Positions 1 to 7,422 of a DNA stretch of 12,935 nucleotides are shown piece by piece. The stretch's first letter is position 1. The number at the start of each line of letters is the position of its first letter. The notes beneath the pieces are model-generated. The model was not told the origin of the DNA. It saw only the letters and a list, made by a program, of their open reading frames with translations, and searched no databases. Source of the DNA: Giesbergeria sp. (GTDB lineage Bacteria; Pseudomonadota; Gammaproteobacteria; Burkholderiales; Burkholderiaceae_C); NCBI GenBank assembly GCA_030690515.1, contig JAUYGP010000370.1:1-12935 (forward strand), written 5' to 3'. The position numbers and the translations under genes are program-made.

Positions 1-1464
1 CTTGAAGACTTCAAGTTGCGGGCTGTTCTTGGCGGCGGAGAGCGTGTCGGCGGTGATGTAGTAGATGGCCTCCTGGCCATCCTTCATGCGCGCCGTGTAG
101 TCGGCAAACGAGACGCTTGCCGTGTCGCTGGACGTCGATGCAAAGCGCAGCAGTTTGGCCAGGCGCTCGCGGTTGCCGAAGTCTTCGCCCAGGCCTTCTT
201 TGAGCACCGCACCGAACTCGGCGTAGAACTGGCTGTATTTACCTTCTTTGGCCTTGTCGTCGGCATCGACCACATCGGTGACGGCGTCTGCGCCCTCGGC
301 GGCGGCTTCATGCTTGTCGTGCTTGGCCAGGTCTTCCAGCATGGAAAGCACGCGCTTGGTCGAGCCTTCGCGGATGGCTTTCACGTCGCGGCTTTCCTGC
401 AGCAATTCGCGGCTCACGTTGAGCGGCAGGTCGCTCGAATCGATCACACCCTTCACAAAGCGCAGGTAGCTGGGCATCAGCGCTTCGGCGTCGTCCATGA
501 TGAAGACGCGCTTGACGTAGAGCTTGATACCGGCCTTCTTGTCGCGGTTCCACAGGTCGAACGGTGCCTTGGCCGGGATGTAGAGCAACTGCGTGTACTC
601 GGTGTTGCCCTCGACGCGGTTGTGCGCCCAGGTCAGCGGGTTTTCGTGGTCGTGGCTGATGGCCTTGTAGAAATCCTGGTACTGCTCACCCGCGATGTCT
701 TTCTTGGGCCGCGTCCACAGGGCACTGGCTTTGTTCACCGCTTCCCACTCGCCCGTCTTGACCATGGCGCCAGGCTGGCGGCCGCCGTTTTCGTCGCCGG
801 GGGTGATGAGATCGCCGTCTTTCCACTCTTCCTTTTCCATCAGGATGGGCAGGCTGATGTGATCGGAGTATTTGGCGATGACGCTCTTGAGTTTCCAGGC
901 GTTCAGGTATTCCTCGGCGTCATCGCGCAGGTGCAGTGTGACGCTGGTGCCGCGCTGCGGACGGTCGATGGCTTCCACTTCGAAGTCGCCGCTGCCGCCG
1001 CTCACCCAGCGCACGCCTTCGCTCGCAGGCAGGCCGGCGCGGCGCGATTCCACGGTGATTTTGTCGGCGACGATGAAGCCCGAGTAAAAGCCCACGCCGA
1101 ACTGGCCGATGAGCTGAGCGTCCTGCTTCTGGTCGCCCGTGAGCTTGCCCATGAAGTCCTTGGTGCCGCTCTTGGCAATCGTGCCCAGGTGCTCGATGGC
1201 CTCCTGCGCGCTCATGCCGATGCCGTTGTCCTGGATGGCGAGCGTCTTGGCGTCCTTGTCGAAGGAGACGCGCACCTCCAGATTGGGCACGTCTTCGTAC
1301 AGCGCGGGCGTATCCAGTGCCTCAAAACGCAGCTTGTCGCAGGCGTCCGAAGCGTTGGAAATGAGTTCGCGCATGAATATTTCGGGGTTCGAATACAGCG
1401 AGTGCGTGACGAGGTGCAGCAGCTGGGCCACTTCGGCCTGGAACGACAGGGTTTGTTTGCTCAT
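1..1464 (-). CDS. htpG: Chaperone protein HtpG (Hsp90), C-terminus cut by window edge
   Basis: ATP-dependent cytosolic Hsp90-family chaperone. The reading frame is open from the ATG at 1464 to the left edge (488 codons); HtpG proteins are usually about 620-650 residues, so roughly the last 130-160 are outside the window. The N-terminal GHKL ATPase domain is clear: MRELISNASDA with Glu33 and Asn37, DNGIGM at 79-84 (nucleotide-binding Asp79), and GQFGVGFYS at 120-128 forming the ATP lid region. The middle domain follows, with the conserved NPLTWAHNRVEGNTEY and SSDLPLNVSRELLQ stretches, the latter typical of Hsp90. The start is fixed by alignment to the family (MSKQTLSFQAEVAQLL), although no Shine-Dalgarno sequence precedes it. 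It is the last of the leftward genes, 238 bases from the DHH gene, and appears to have its own heat-shock promoter. Identity is very secure. Confidence 0.98.
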   Translation of the reverse strand, partial: MSKQTLSFQAEVAQLLHLVTHSLYSNPEIFMRELISNASDACDKLRFEALDTPALYEDVPNLEVRVSFDKDAKTLAIQDNGIGMSAQEAIEHLGTIAKSGTKDFMGKLTGDQKQDAQLIGQFGVGFYSGFIVADKITVESRRAGLPASEGVRWVSGGSGDFEVEAIDRPQRGTSVTLHLRDDAEEYLNAWKLKSVIAKYSDHISLPILMEKEEWKDGDLITPGDENGGRQPGAMVKTGEWEAVNKASALWTRPKKDIAGEQYQDFYKAISHDHENPLTWAHNRVEGNTEYTQLLYIPAKAPFDLWNRDKKAGIKLYVKRVFIMDDAEALMPSYLRFVKGVIDSSDLPLNVSRELLQESRDVKAIREGSTKRVLSMLEDLAKHDKHEAAAEGADAVTDVVDADDKAKEGKYSQFYAEFGAVLKEGLGEDFGNRERLAKLLRFASTSSDTASVSFADYTARMKDGQEAIYYITADTLSAAKNSPQLEVFK

Positions 1465-1548
1465 AGCTTTAGGGGGACGAAACGAATGGGGGGAGGGGAA
1501 AGAAAATTTGGGCGCCGCACCTACCGAGTGCAGCTCCTGCAAGCGTGC

Positions 1549-1577
1549 ATGTAGGGGCGGCAAGGCAGGGTTTCAAG
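1549..1577 (-). promoter_or_regulatory. Putative sigma-32 (RpoH) heat-shock promoter of htpG
   Basis: On the minus strand, CTTGAAA (1577-1571) is followed after 13 bases by CCCCTACAT (1557-1549). This matches the known RpoH consensus CTTGAA / 13-15 bases / CCCCATnT: the -35 element is exact and the -10 keeps CCCC with one inserted or shifted base. Transcription would start near 1541, giving a leader of about 75 bases before the htpG ATG. HtpG is a classical heat-shock protein, so position and function agree. No experimental start is known to me. Confidence 0.75.
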
Positions 1578-1640
1578 CGGCTGAGAAGAAAACGGCAGCC
1601 CACGTGCACTGCACCGCCACATCCAGCGCCGAACAAAGAG

Positions 1641-1700
1641 TCAAAATATATAGCTACTAGCGCTTACTGCATAAGCGCTAGAGTGCATTTAGACTTGTAT
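1641..1700. repeat. Palindromic intergenic element (10-bp stem, 5-base loop)
   Basis: The core at 1657-1681 is a perfect inverted repeat, CTAGCGCTTA / CTGCA / TAAGCGCTAG. It is flanked by AT-rich sequence, TCAAAATATATAGCTA on the left and GAGTGCATTTAGACTTG on the right. From memory, a very similar block (TATAGCTGCTAGCGCTT...AAGCGCTAGAGG...GACTTG) occurs many times between genes in Comamonadaceae, so I read this as one copy of a dispersed REP-like palindrome. It begins about 21 bases past the stop of the DHH gene and lies upstream of the htpG promoter, so its hairpin could also end the DHH transcript. The outer boundaries are approximate. Confidence 0.65.
1657..1681 (-). terminator. Possible transcription terminator after the DHH gene
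   Basis: The 10-bp palindrome, read on the minus strand, lies 21 bases after the TAA of the DHH gene. It would fold into a stable hairpin with a TGCAG loop. The sequence after it (TAGCTATATATTTTG) is AT-rich but lacks a clean T-run, so intrinsic termination would be weak or factor-assisted. The hairpin would insulate htpG, which has its own promoter candidate further downstream. Confidence 0.4.
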
Positions 1701-1702
1701 TT

Positions 1703-2638
1703 TTAACCGTCGGCATTAATGCGCCGCACCAGCATTTGCAGCATGTTGTCAGCCTTGTCGTTGGCCAACTGGCAGGTACCCGCCGCCGCATGGCCGCCGC
1801 CACCAAACTCCAGCATCAGGTTACCCACATGGGTTTTGCTGCTGCGGTCCAGAATCGACTTGCCCGTCGCCAGCACGGTGTTCTGCTTTTGCAGGCCCCA
1901 CATCACGTGAATCGAGATGTTGGCCGTAGGGAACAGCGCATAAATCATGAAGCGGTTGGTCGCCCAGATGGTTTCCTCGGGCCGCAGGTCCAGCACCACC
2001 AGGTTACCAATCTGCGTGGCGCATTGCAGGATCTGCTCCTTGGCTTTGGCCGCATGGTCACGGTACAGCGCCACACGCTCCTGCACGTCAGGCAGATCGA
2101 GGATCTGCTCGATGGTGTGATCGCGACAGTATTTGATCAAGTCCATCATCAGCGCATAGTTGCTGATGCGAAACTCCCGAAAACGCCCGAGGCCGGTACG
2201 CGAATCCATCAAATAATTCAGCAACACCCAGCCCTGGGGGTCAAGAATGTCTTCACGTGAATACTGCGCCGAGTCGGCCTGATCCACCGCCGCCATCATT
2301 TCGTCAGTAATGCGCGTAAACACCGCCTTGCCGCCATAGTGGTCGTAGACCACGCGCGCCGCCGACGGAGCATGGGCATCAATGACGTGGTTCACATCGC
2401 GCCGACCAGCGTTGCGCACTGTCTCCGATTCATGGTGGTCAAACACCAGATGCGCGCCCGGCACGTACGGCAGGTTGGTGGTGATGTCGCGCTCGGTGAT
2501 GGCGACCTTGCCGTCCTGCATGTCCTTGGGGTGCACGAAGGTGATTTCGTCAATCAGATCGAGTTCGTTCAACAGCACGGCACACACCAAGCCGTCAAAG
2601 TCGCTGCGCGTTACCAAACGGTATTTATTGTTACTCAC
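1703..2638 (-). CDS. DHH-family phosphoesterase (exopolyphosphatase-like)
   Basis: A 311-residue cytosolic metal-dependent phosphoesterase of the DHH/DHHA1 superfamily. The first metal motif is SDFDGL at 12-17, the signature motif FDHHES at 66-71, a further metal-site Asp lies in VDQADS at 118-123, and the DHHA1 glycine-rich motif GGGGHAAAG is at 279-287. Family members hydrolyse polyphosphate, short oligonucleotides (NrnA-like) or pAp. Relatives of this kind are usually labelled exopolyphosphatase, but the substrate cannot be read from sequence. I chose the GTG at 2638 because AAGGAGA stands 4 bases upstream and the protein then starts MSNNKYRLVTRSDFDG; an upstream in-frame ATG at 2671 would add 11 poorly conserved-looking residues and has no such site. 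The hydrolase gene ends 57 bases upstream. A weak promoter-like pair, TTGATG-N16-TACCAT, spans 2699-2672. Confidence 0.9.
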   Translation of the reverse strand: MSNNKYRLVTRSDFDGLVCAVLLNELDLIDEITFVHPKDMQDGKVAITERDITTNLPYVPGAHLVFDHHESETVRNAGRRDVNHVIDAHAPSAARVVYDHYGGKAVFTRITDEMMAAVDQADSAQYSREDILDPQGWVLLNYLMDSRTGLGRFREFRISNYALMMDLIKYCRDHTIEQILDLPDVQERVALYRDHAAKAKEQILQCATQIGNLVVLDLRPEETIWATNRFMIYALFPTANISIHVMWGLQKQNTVLATGKSILDRSSKTHVGNLMLEFGGGGHAAAGTCQLANDKADNMLQMLVRRINADG

Positions 2639-2642
2639 GTTG

Positions 2643-2649
2643 TCTCCTT
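2643..2649 (-). promoter_or_regulatory. Ribosome binding site that sets a GTG start for the DHH gene
   Basis: AAGGAGA on the minus strand ends 4 bases before the GTG at 2638. It lies inside the extra 11 codons that an ATG at 2671 would require, so it favours the GTG start. Confidence 0.75.
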
Positions 2650-2695
2650 GTTGCACATGCGGCTGACACATATGGTAACGCCACCGTACTGCGCA

Positions 2696-3955
2696 TCAAC
2701 TAAACCAACGGACCAGTTGTTGTGCCACCTGGGCATCTTCCAGCAGCGCCATGTGGCCCAGGCCATACACCACGTGCTGGTGGCTTTTGGGAAACTCCAG
2801 CGTGCGCTCCGCTTGCTCGTGTTGGCCCAGCGCACTGTGCAGTGGCACCAGGCCATCACCCACCAGCCGTTCAGCCATCGGGCTGCGCTGGCGGGCCAGC
2901 GTGGCGGCTACGGTATAGCAGGCCACGCCAGGGGGCAGGGGGAGGTGGTGGCGTGCATCCGGGCGCTTGCGAAAGCGGTCGTGCCCCTGCCAATCGGCCT
3001 CCTGCACATGGCCGTAGCGCAAATCGGTAATGCCCGCGCTGCGCAAATGCCCCAACCGTGCAAAGGGCCGACTCCAGGGGGTGCTACCCAGGATGACATC
3101 GACCCAGTTGCCCGCACGCTCCAGTGGCGCACCATGGTGCGGCGTACCCAGAAAAACCAGCTTGCGCAACTGGCTTGGCCACTGCAAGCCGGCCTGCACT
3201 GCCTGCTGAAAAGCGCTGCGCACCACCAGTCCGCCCATGCTGTGTACCAGTACGTTCAGCTCCTGCACCGGCACAGGCCAGTCGGCCAGCAGGGCTTCGA
3301 CGCGGCCTGCCAGTTCCTGGCCGTTGATGGAGGTATGCAGCCCGGTGTTGTAGCGCACATAGACCGGCGTGTAGCCCAGCGCCTGCGCCAGGTGCGCGCC
3401 ATGGTCATGGCCTGCGCGCAACCACTGCAAATCATTCATGCACAGGCCATGCAACAGCAGCAACACCTTGCCGCTGGCTAGGCCTGAGGCACGCAGCGCC
3501 ACCAGATCGATTTCCCGGCCTTGCTGGCGCAGTTCCATCGAAAACGCCAACGGGTTGCCATCCTCGGCCAGACGGTCGCCCATGACGCCGTTCAGGGCCG
3601 CCAGCACGGCTTCGCGTTCAGGCGACGGTGCAGTACTGGCACCACGACGCTCCAGGAAGGGTTCGAGCCGCAGCAGAGCCGCCTGCAAGCTGACATCGAC
3701 CAGGCGAGTGACGCCCCGGATACCCTGGTACACCAGACCCGTGAGCCCGCGTGCGCGACCCGCCTCCGAGCCGCCAGGCAGGCCCATGGTGCCAAGTACG
3801 GACTGGTGCACGCCTTCCGTAATGTGGGTTACACCAGTCGTTGCCTGGGTCGCCAAGCGCGCCACACCGCGCAGGTCAGCGGGACGCAAGTGCCGCAATG
3901 CCGCCAAGGCAGCCCGCGCTGCATTGTCCGGCGAGGGTTTGCTCGTAGAGGCCAT
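2696..3955 (-). CDS. Alpha/beta-hydrolase, lipase/esterase-like (PGAP1/DUF676 type)
   Basis: A 419-residue predicted serine hydrolase. The catalytic domain starts near residue 160. LLLLHGLCMND at 165-175 carries the oxyanion HG, VHSMGG at 237-242 gives the nucleophile Ser239, FLGTPHHGAP at 268-277 is typical of PGAP1-like lipases and esterases, GDGLV at 366-370 offers the acid Asp367, and GLGHMALL at 398-405 offers His401. The first position of the GxSxG motif is Val. The first 150 or so residues are helical-looking, Ala/Arg-rich and not recognisable. No signal peptide is seen, so it is probably cytoplasmic. The start is the ATG at 3955 with GGAGC a few bases upstream. It lies 39 bases after the pseudouridine synthase gene and 57 before the DHH gene, so the three may share a transcript. 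The substrate is unknown; an acyl ester is plausible. Confidence 0.85.
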   Translation of the reverse strand: MASTSKPSPDNAARAALAALRHLRPADLRGVARLATQATTGVTHITEGVHQSVLGTMGLPGGSEAGRARGLTGLVYQGIRGVTRLVDVSLQAALLRLEPFLERRGASTAPSPEREAVLAALNGVMGDRLAEDGNPLAFSMELRQQGREIDLVALRASGLASGKVLLLLHGLCMNDLQWLRAGHDHGAHLAQALGYTPVYVRYNTGLHTSINGQELAGRVEALLADWPVPVQELNVLVHSMGGLVVRSAFQQAVQAGLQWPSQLRKLVFLGTPHHGAPLERAGNWVDVILGSTPWSRPFARLGHLRSAGITDLRYGHVQEADWQGHDRFRKRPDARHHLPLPPGVACYTVAATLARQRSPMAERLVGDGLVPLHSALGQHEQAERTLEFPKSHQHVVYGLGHMALLEDAQVAQQLVRWFS

Positions 3956-3994
3956 GGATGCTCCAAAAAATGAAGGGAATGGACCGAAAGGCGG

Positions 3995-5017
3995 TCAGAA
4001 GCGCTCGTGCGTCCCCAGGTAGCGCCACTGCCCCACGGGCAGATTCCCCAGCGTGACACGGCCAATACGAATGCGTTTGAGGCCCACCACCTTGAGGCCC
4101 ACCTGCTCGCACATGCGCCGGATCTGGCGCTTCTTGCCCTCGGTCAGTACAAAACGTAACTGCTCAGGGTTTTGCCACTCGACCTTTGCAGGCTTGAGCG
4201 GCTGGCCGTCCAGGCTCAGGCCATGGCGCAGGCGCTCCAGCAGCGCGGGAGGAAACACGGCCTGCACGTTGGTGCGCACCGGGTCGCGCTCATCAATTTC
4301 CTGCAAGGGCGCAGCACGCTCACCCGATCGCCGGGCATCGGGTCCTTCGTACACCACGCGCACCAGATACTCTTTGTCGATGAGAGAGTCTTCCCCGATA
4401 AGCTGGCGCGCCACGCGCCCGTCCTGCGTCAGCACCAGCAAGCCCACCGAGTCGATATCGAGTCGCGCCGCAGGCGCCAGGCCCCGCAGGTGCGGCGGCG
4501 TGAAACGCAGGCCGCTGGGGTCTTCGCGCCAGTGCGTGCACGGGTTGATGAGGGCCACCGCCGGTGTGTGTCCGTCTTCGGCCTGTCCCGACACATAGCC
4601 CATGGGCTTGTGCAGCACGATGGTGACCTGGTTGGCTTGTTGGCGCTGTGCTGCACGCTCAACGGTAACCTTATCCTGCGGCGTAACCTTGACGCCCATT
4701 TCCGCGACCTTACCGTTCACGTAGACCCAGCCGTGGGCAATCCAGTCGTCGGCCTCGCGGCGCGAGCATAGGCCCAGCTCGGCCAGGCGCTTGTTCAGGC
4801 GCGTTCCGACGGGTGCTGACGCCGCTACAGGGGACGCCACCCGCTGCACACGGGGTGGCGGCGCGGCACCCCTGCGGGCACCGGGGCTGACGGCGGGCGG
4901 CGGCGAGACGGGACGATCCGGCGGTAGGGCGGGCGCTGCAGGACGGTGCAGGCTCAGGCGCCGGGAGGCGGCAGGCTGCTCTGGTGGAGTGGCAGGCGGA
5001 CGAGAACGGAAGGGCAT
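3995..5017 (-). CDS. RNA pseudouridine synthase, RluF/RluB type (S4 + RsuA-like)
   Basis: A 340-residue enzyme that converts uridine to pseudouridine in RNA, most likely 23S rRNA. After a Pro/Ala/Arg-rich, probably disordered N-terminus of about 65 residues comes an S4 RNA-binding domain (TRLNKRLAELGLCSRREAD), then the RsuA-family catalytic domain. This opens with LHKPMGYVS and holds the catalytic Asp in ARLDIDSVGLLVLTQDG (Asp187 counted from this start). The C-terminal KKRQIRRMCEQVGLKV motif is strongly conserved in RluF/RluB/RsuA enzymes, and the overall pattern fits RluF best. The glycine that normally precedes RLD is Ala here. The frame continues upstream to a TTG at 5035, but neither start has a clear ribosome site; I prefer the ATG at 5017. 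It follows the GGDEF-EAL gene by 71 bases. Confidence 0.9.
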   Translation of the reverse strand: MPFRSRPPATPPEQPAASRRLSLHRPAAPALPPDRPVSPPPAVSPGARRGAAPPPRVQRVASPVAASAPVGTRLNKRLAELGLCSRREADDWIAHGWVYVNGKVAEMGVKVTPQDKVTVERAAQRQQANQVTIVLHKPMGYVSGQAEDGHTPAVALINPCTHWREDPSGLRFTPPHLRGLAPAARLDIDSVGLLVLTQDGRVARQLIGEDSLIDKEYLVRVVYEGPDARRSGERAAPLQEIDERDPVRTNVQAVFPPALLERLRHGLSLDGQPLKPAKVEWQNPEQLRFVLTEGKKRQIRRMCEQVGLKVVGLKRIRIGRVTLGNLPVGQWRYLGTHERF

Positions 5018-5088
5018 GGTCGGAAAACGGTGCAATGGGTGCCCAGGGCGCCATGGGCAGCCCCGCGCGGTGACAGATCGACAGCGGC

Positions 5089-7422
5089 TCAGGCCTGTTG
5101 TTCTTGCCAGGCCAGAAAATCTTTCGCCGGCATGGGCCGACTGATATGGTAGCCCTGCGCCTCGTCGCAGTTCAGGGTACGCAGGCGTTCCAGGATGTCG
5201 GCATTTTCCACGCCTTCGGCCACCACGCTCAGACCCAGATTGTGCGCCAGGTCGATCGTGGAATGCACGATCTGTGCATCGCCTTCGCCAGCCTGCATGC
5301 CCATCACGAAAGATTTATCGATCTTGAGCTCCTGCACCGGCAAGCGCCGCAGGTAGGCCAGCGACGAATAACCTGTGCCAAAGTCATCAATGGAGAGCTT
5401 GAAGCCCTGTTCCGACAGGCGGTTGAGCATGGCCTCCGCGCGCAGGGGGTCGTCCATGATGGCGCTCTCGGTGATTTCAAGGCACAGACTCGTAGCCTGC
5501 ACTCCATGGCGCAACAGGATGGCTCCCAGACGGGCGCTCAGTTCAGGGTCGAGCAGGTCGCGCGTGGACAGGTTGACTGACACACGCAAACGCAGCGCCC
5601 GCGCACGCTCATCAGCCAGCAGGCGCACCACCGCTTCAAAAATCCACAGCGTAAGCTGGCGCACAAACCCGGTCTGCTCGGCAAAGGGGATGAACTCCAT
5701 GGGTGGCACCAGGCCACGCTGGGGGTGCTGCCAGCGCACCAGGGCCTCGGCGGAACAGCCTTCTGCTGCGTGCAAAGCTACCTTGGGCTGCAGATACAAA
5801 CGCAGTTCGCTCTGCTCCACGGCACGGCGCAAGTCGCCCAGCAGCGTCAGGGTCTGCGCGCTCGACGAGTCGAGTGCCGGGTCGTACAGCAGCGCTGTGC
5901 TGAGCTTGCGCTTGGCCGCATACATGGCGATTTCAGAGCGGTTGAGCAGGGTATCGGCATCGGCGGCGTCGCCCGGCCAGCAGGCAATGCCGATGCCCGC
6001 GCTCAAATCCACCGTCTGGTCGTCGAACGCCAGTGGCGTCTCGAAAGAGCGTGCAATACCCCGTGCCACCTCCAGCGCCTGGATGCCATCAGTGTCGTGC
6101 AGCAGCAGTGCAAACTCGTTGCCCCCCACACGCGCCACCATGTCTTCGGGCATGTGAACATGGGGCCGCAACCGCCCGGCGACGGCCTGCAGCAGCCGGT
6201 CACCAAAGGCGTAGCCCAGCACGTCATTGACGTGTTTGAAACGATCCAGATCCAGCAGCAGTACGGCCAGCGGGCGGGGCTCGTCGCCGCGCGCCTTGAT
6301 GGACTGCATCAAGGCACTGCGAAAGCGCTCACGGTTGGGCAGGCCGGTCAAACGGTCCCGGTAAGCGAGGTCACGCACCTTGGATTGCTGGCGTGCAATA
6401 TCCAGGCGCATGTGATCGAAGGAGCGCGCCAGGTCCCCAATTTCGTCGGTGCGCTCCATGTGTTCCATGGGCACGCTGTAGTCCCCTTCCGAGAGCCGCC
6501 CCGTGGCTGTCAGCAGTGAGCGCAGTGGCGTGGTCACGCGCCGCGCCATGGCCCCGCTGCCCACGGCAAAGAGAACCAGGCCGCCGACGGTGATACTGGC
6601 CAACAGAAACTGCAGTTGTCGGTAAGGCGCCACCAGCGGATCGACCGAGCGCAGCAGCAAGGCATGCACTTGTCCGCCCAGGGCATCCAGACTGCTCGAC
6701 CGCACCAGCAGGGTTCCGGCATCCGTCTCCAACTCGCCCACAGCGCCTGCGCTATCGCGCAATTGCGCCAACACTGGCCCGGTCAGCGTGCTGACGGGCA
6801 ACGACACCGCCCCGCCTTGCGGCTGCACCATGACCGCTACGTCCACCGCCAGCAACTGGCGCATTTCCTCGGCCAGAGGCTGACCAATCGGAAAGCCCAT
6901 CAACACCCAGCCGATCACCACCGGCGCCTTGAGCGGAACCATCACAAACAAATAGGCCTGCCCACCCAGCACGGCCACCTGGCTCGCCTGGGGCTTCGCG
7001 GCCAAAGCCTGTATCACGGGCGACAGAGATTCGGGCTGGTGCGGCATGCCATCGGCCAGACTGGTGGTGCGCAAAGCGAATTGCGTATCCAGCAAGGCCG
7101 TGACAACCGCACCAATGCGCGCACCATGGTTCTCCAGCGCCGATTGGATGGTGCCCTGGTCACCCGAATGGACGGCCGAACGAAAACCGAAATCCGCTGC
7201 CAGCAGTACCGAGCCCTGCCTCAAGCGTTCGGCGTTTTGCTCCAGAAGCCGGTGCCATACCCGTTCGTCAGTATCAAGCTCCCGGGCAATCTGGCTGCGC
7301 GCGTTGCGATCAATGCTGGCCCGCACCACGGCAAAACCTGCCGCCTGCACCACCAGCAAGAGCAATAGCGAAATACCCACCAAGCGGGCAATGAGACTCC
7401 GCGGAAAGGCCTGGATCGTCAA
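5089..7422 (-). CDS. Membrane GGDEF-EAL protein, probable c-di-GMP phosphodiesterase
   Basis: A 777-residue inner-membrane signalling protein acting on cyclic di-GMP. TM1 (about 11-33) and TM2 (about 270-290) flank a periplasmic region of about 235 residues resembling a double-Cache sensor (dCache_3-like). HAMP follows at about 291-345, GGDEF at 350-515 and EAL at 525-777. The GGDEF motif is degenerate (GGNEF, 433-437) and the I-site Arg is Met424, so cyclase activity and product inhibition are doubtful. The EAL domain keeps EALVRW (559-564), Asn617, LEITES (Glu649), DDFGTGYSS (679-687), Lys700, VVAEGVEN (Glu736) and QGY (756-758), so c-di-GMP hydrolysis is likely. The start is TTG at 7422; TTGA overlaps the stop of the cupredoxin gene, implying translational coupling. 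No ATG lies in frame before TM1. Confidence 0.93.
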   Translation of the reverse strand: MTIQAFPRSLIARLVGISLLLLLVVQAAGFAVVRASIDRNARSQIARELDTDERVWHRLLEQNAERLRQGSVLLAADFGFRSAVHSGDQGTIQSALENHGARIGAVVTALLDTQFALRTTSLADGMPHQPESLSPVIQALAAKPQASQVAVLGGQAYLFVMVPLKAPVVIGWVLMGFPIGQPLAEEMRQLLAVDVAVMVQPQGGAVSLPVSTLTGPVLAQLRDSAGAVGELETDAGTLLVRSSSLDALGGQVHALLLRSVDPLVAPYRQLQFLLASITVGGLVLFAVGSGAMARRVTTPLRSLLTATGRLSEGDYSVPMEHMERTDEIGDLARSFDHMRLDIARQQSKVRDLAYRDRLTGLPNRERFRSALMQSIKARGDEPRPLAVLLLDLDRFKHVNDVLGYAFGDRLLQAVAGRLRPHVHMPEDMVARVGGNEFALLLHDTDGIQALEVARGIARSFETPLAFDDQTVDLSAGIGIACWPGDAADADTLLNRSEIAMYAAKRKLSTALLYDPALDSSSAQTLTLLGDLRRAVEQSELRLYLQPKVALHAAEGCSAEALVRWQHPQRGLVPPMEFIPFAEQTGFVRQLTLWIFEAVVRLLADERARALRLRVSVNLSTRDLLDPELSARLGAILLRHGVQATSLCLEITESAIMDDPLRAEAMLNRLSEQGFKLSIDDFGTGYSSLAYLRRLPVQELKIDKSFVMGMQAGEGDAQIVHSTIDLAHNLGLSVVAEGVENADILERLRTLNCDEAQGYHISRPMPAKDFLAWQEQQA
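7419..7422 (-). other. TTGA start/stop overlap (translational coupling)
   Basis: On the minus strand the four bases TTGA contain the TTG start of the GGDEF-EAL gene (7422-7420) and the TGA stop of the cupredoxin gene (7421-7419). No good Shine-Dalgarno sequence precedes the TTG, which fits re-initiation by ribosomes finishing the upstream gene. Confidence 0.6.

Noticed and set aside
16..1554. Long 512-codon open frame on the plus strand
   Set aside because: It is the exact antisense of htpG, whose protein matches the Hsp90 family throughout; the plus-strand product has no recognisable motif and runs on past the htpG start. Long antisense frames are common in GC-rich DNA.
2339..3481. 380-codon plus-strand frame across the DHH and hydrolase genes
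   Set aside because: It spans two well-supported minus-strand genes and the gap between them; its translation is low-complexity His/Gln/Ala-rich and looks like a shadow.
3982..3996. Small hairpin GACCG-AAAGG-CGGTC at the end of the pseudouridine synthase gene
   Set aside because: The stem is only five base pairs and the T-run on the minus strand is about 12 bases further on; too weak to call a terminator.
5725..6519. 264-codon plus-strand frame inside the GGDEF-EAL gene
   Set aside because: Antisense to conserved EAL and GGDEF motifs, with no recognisable product.
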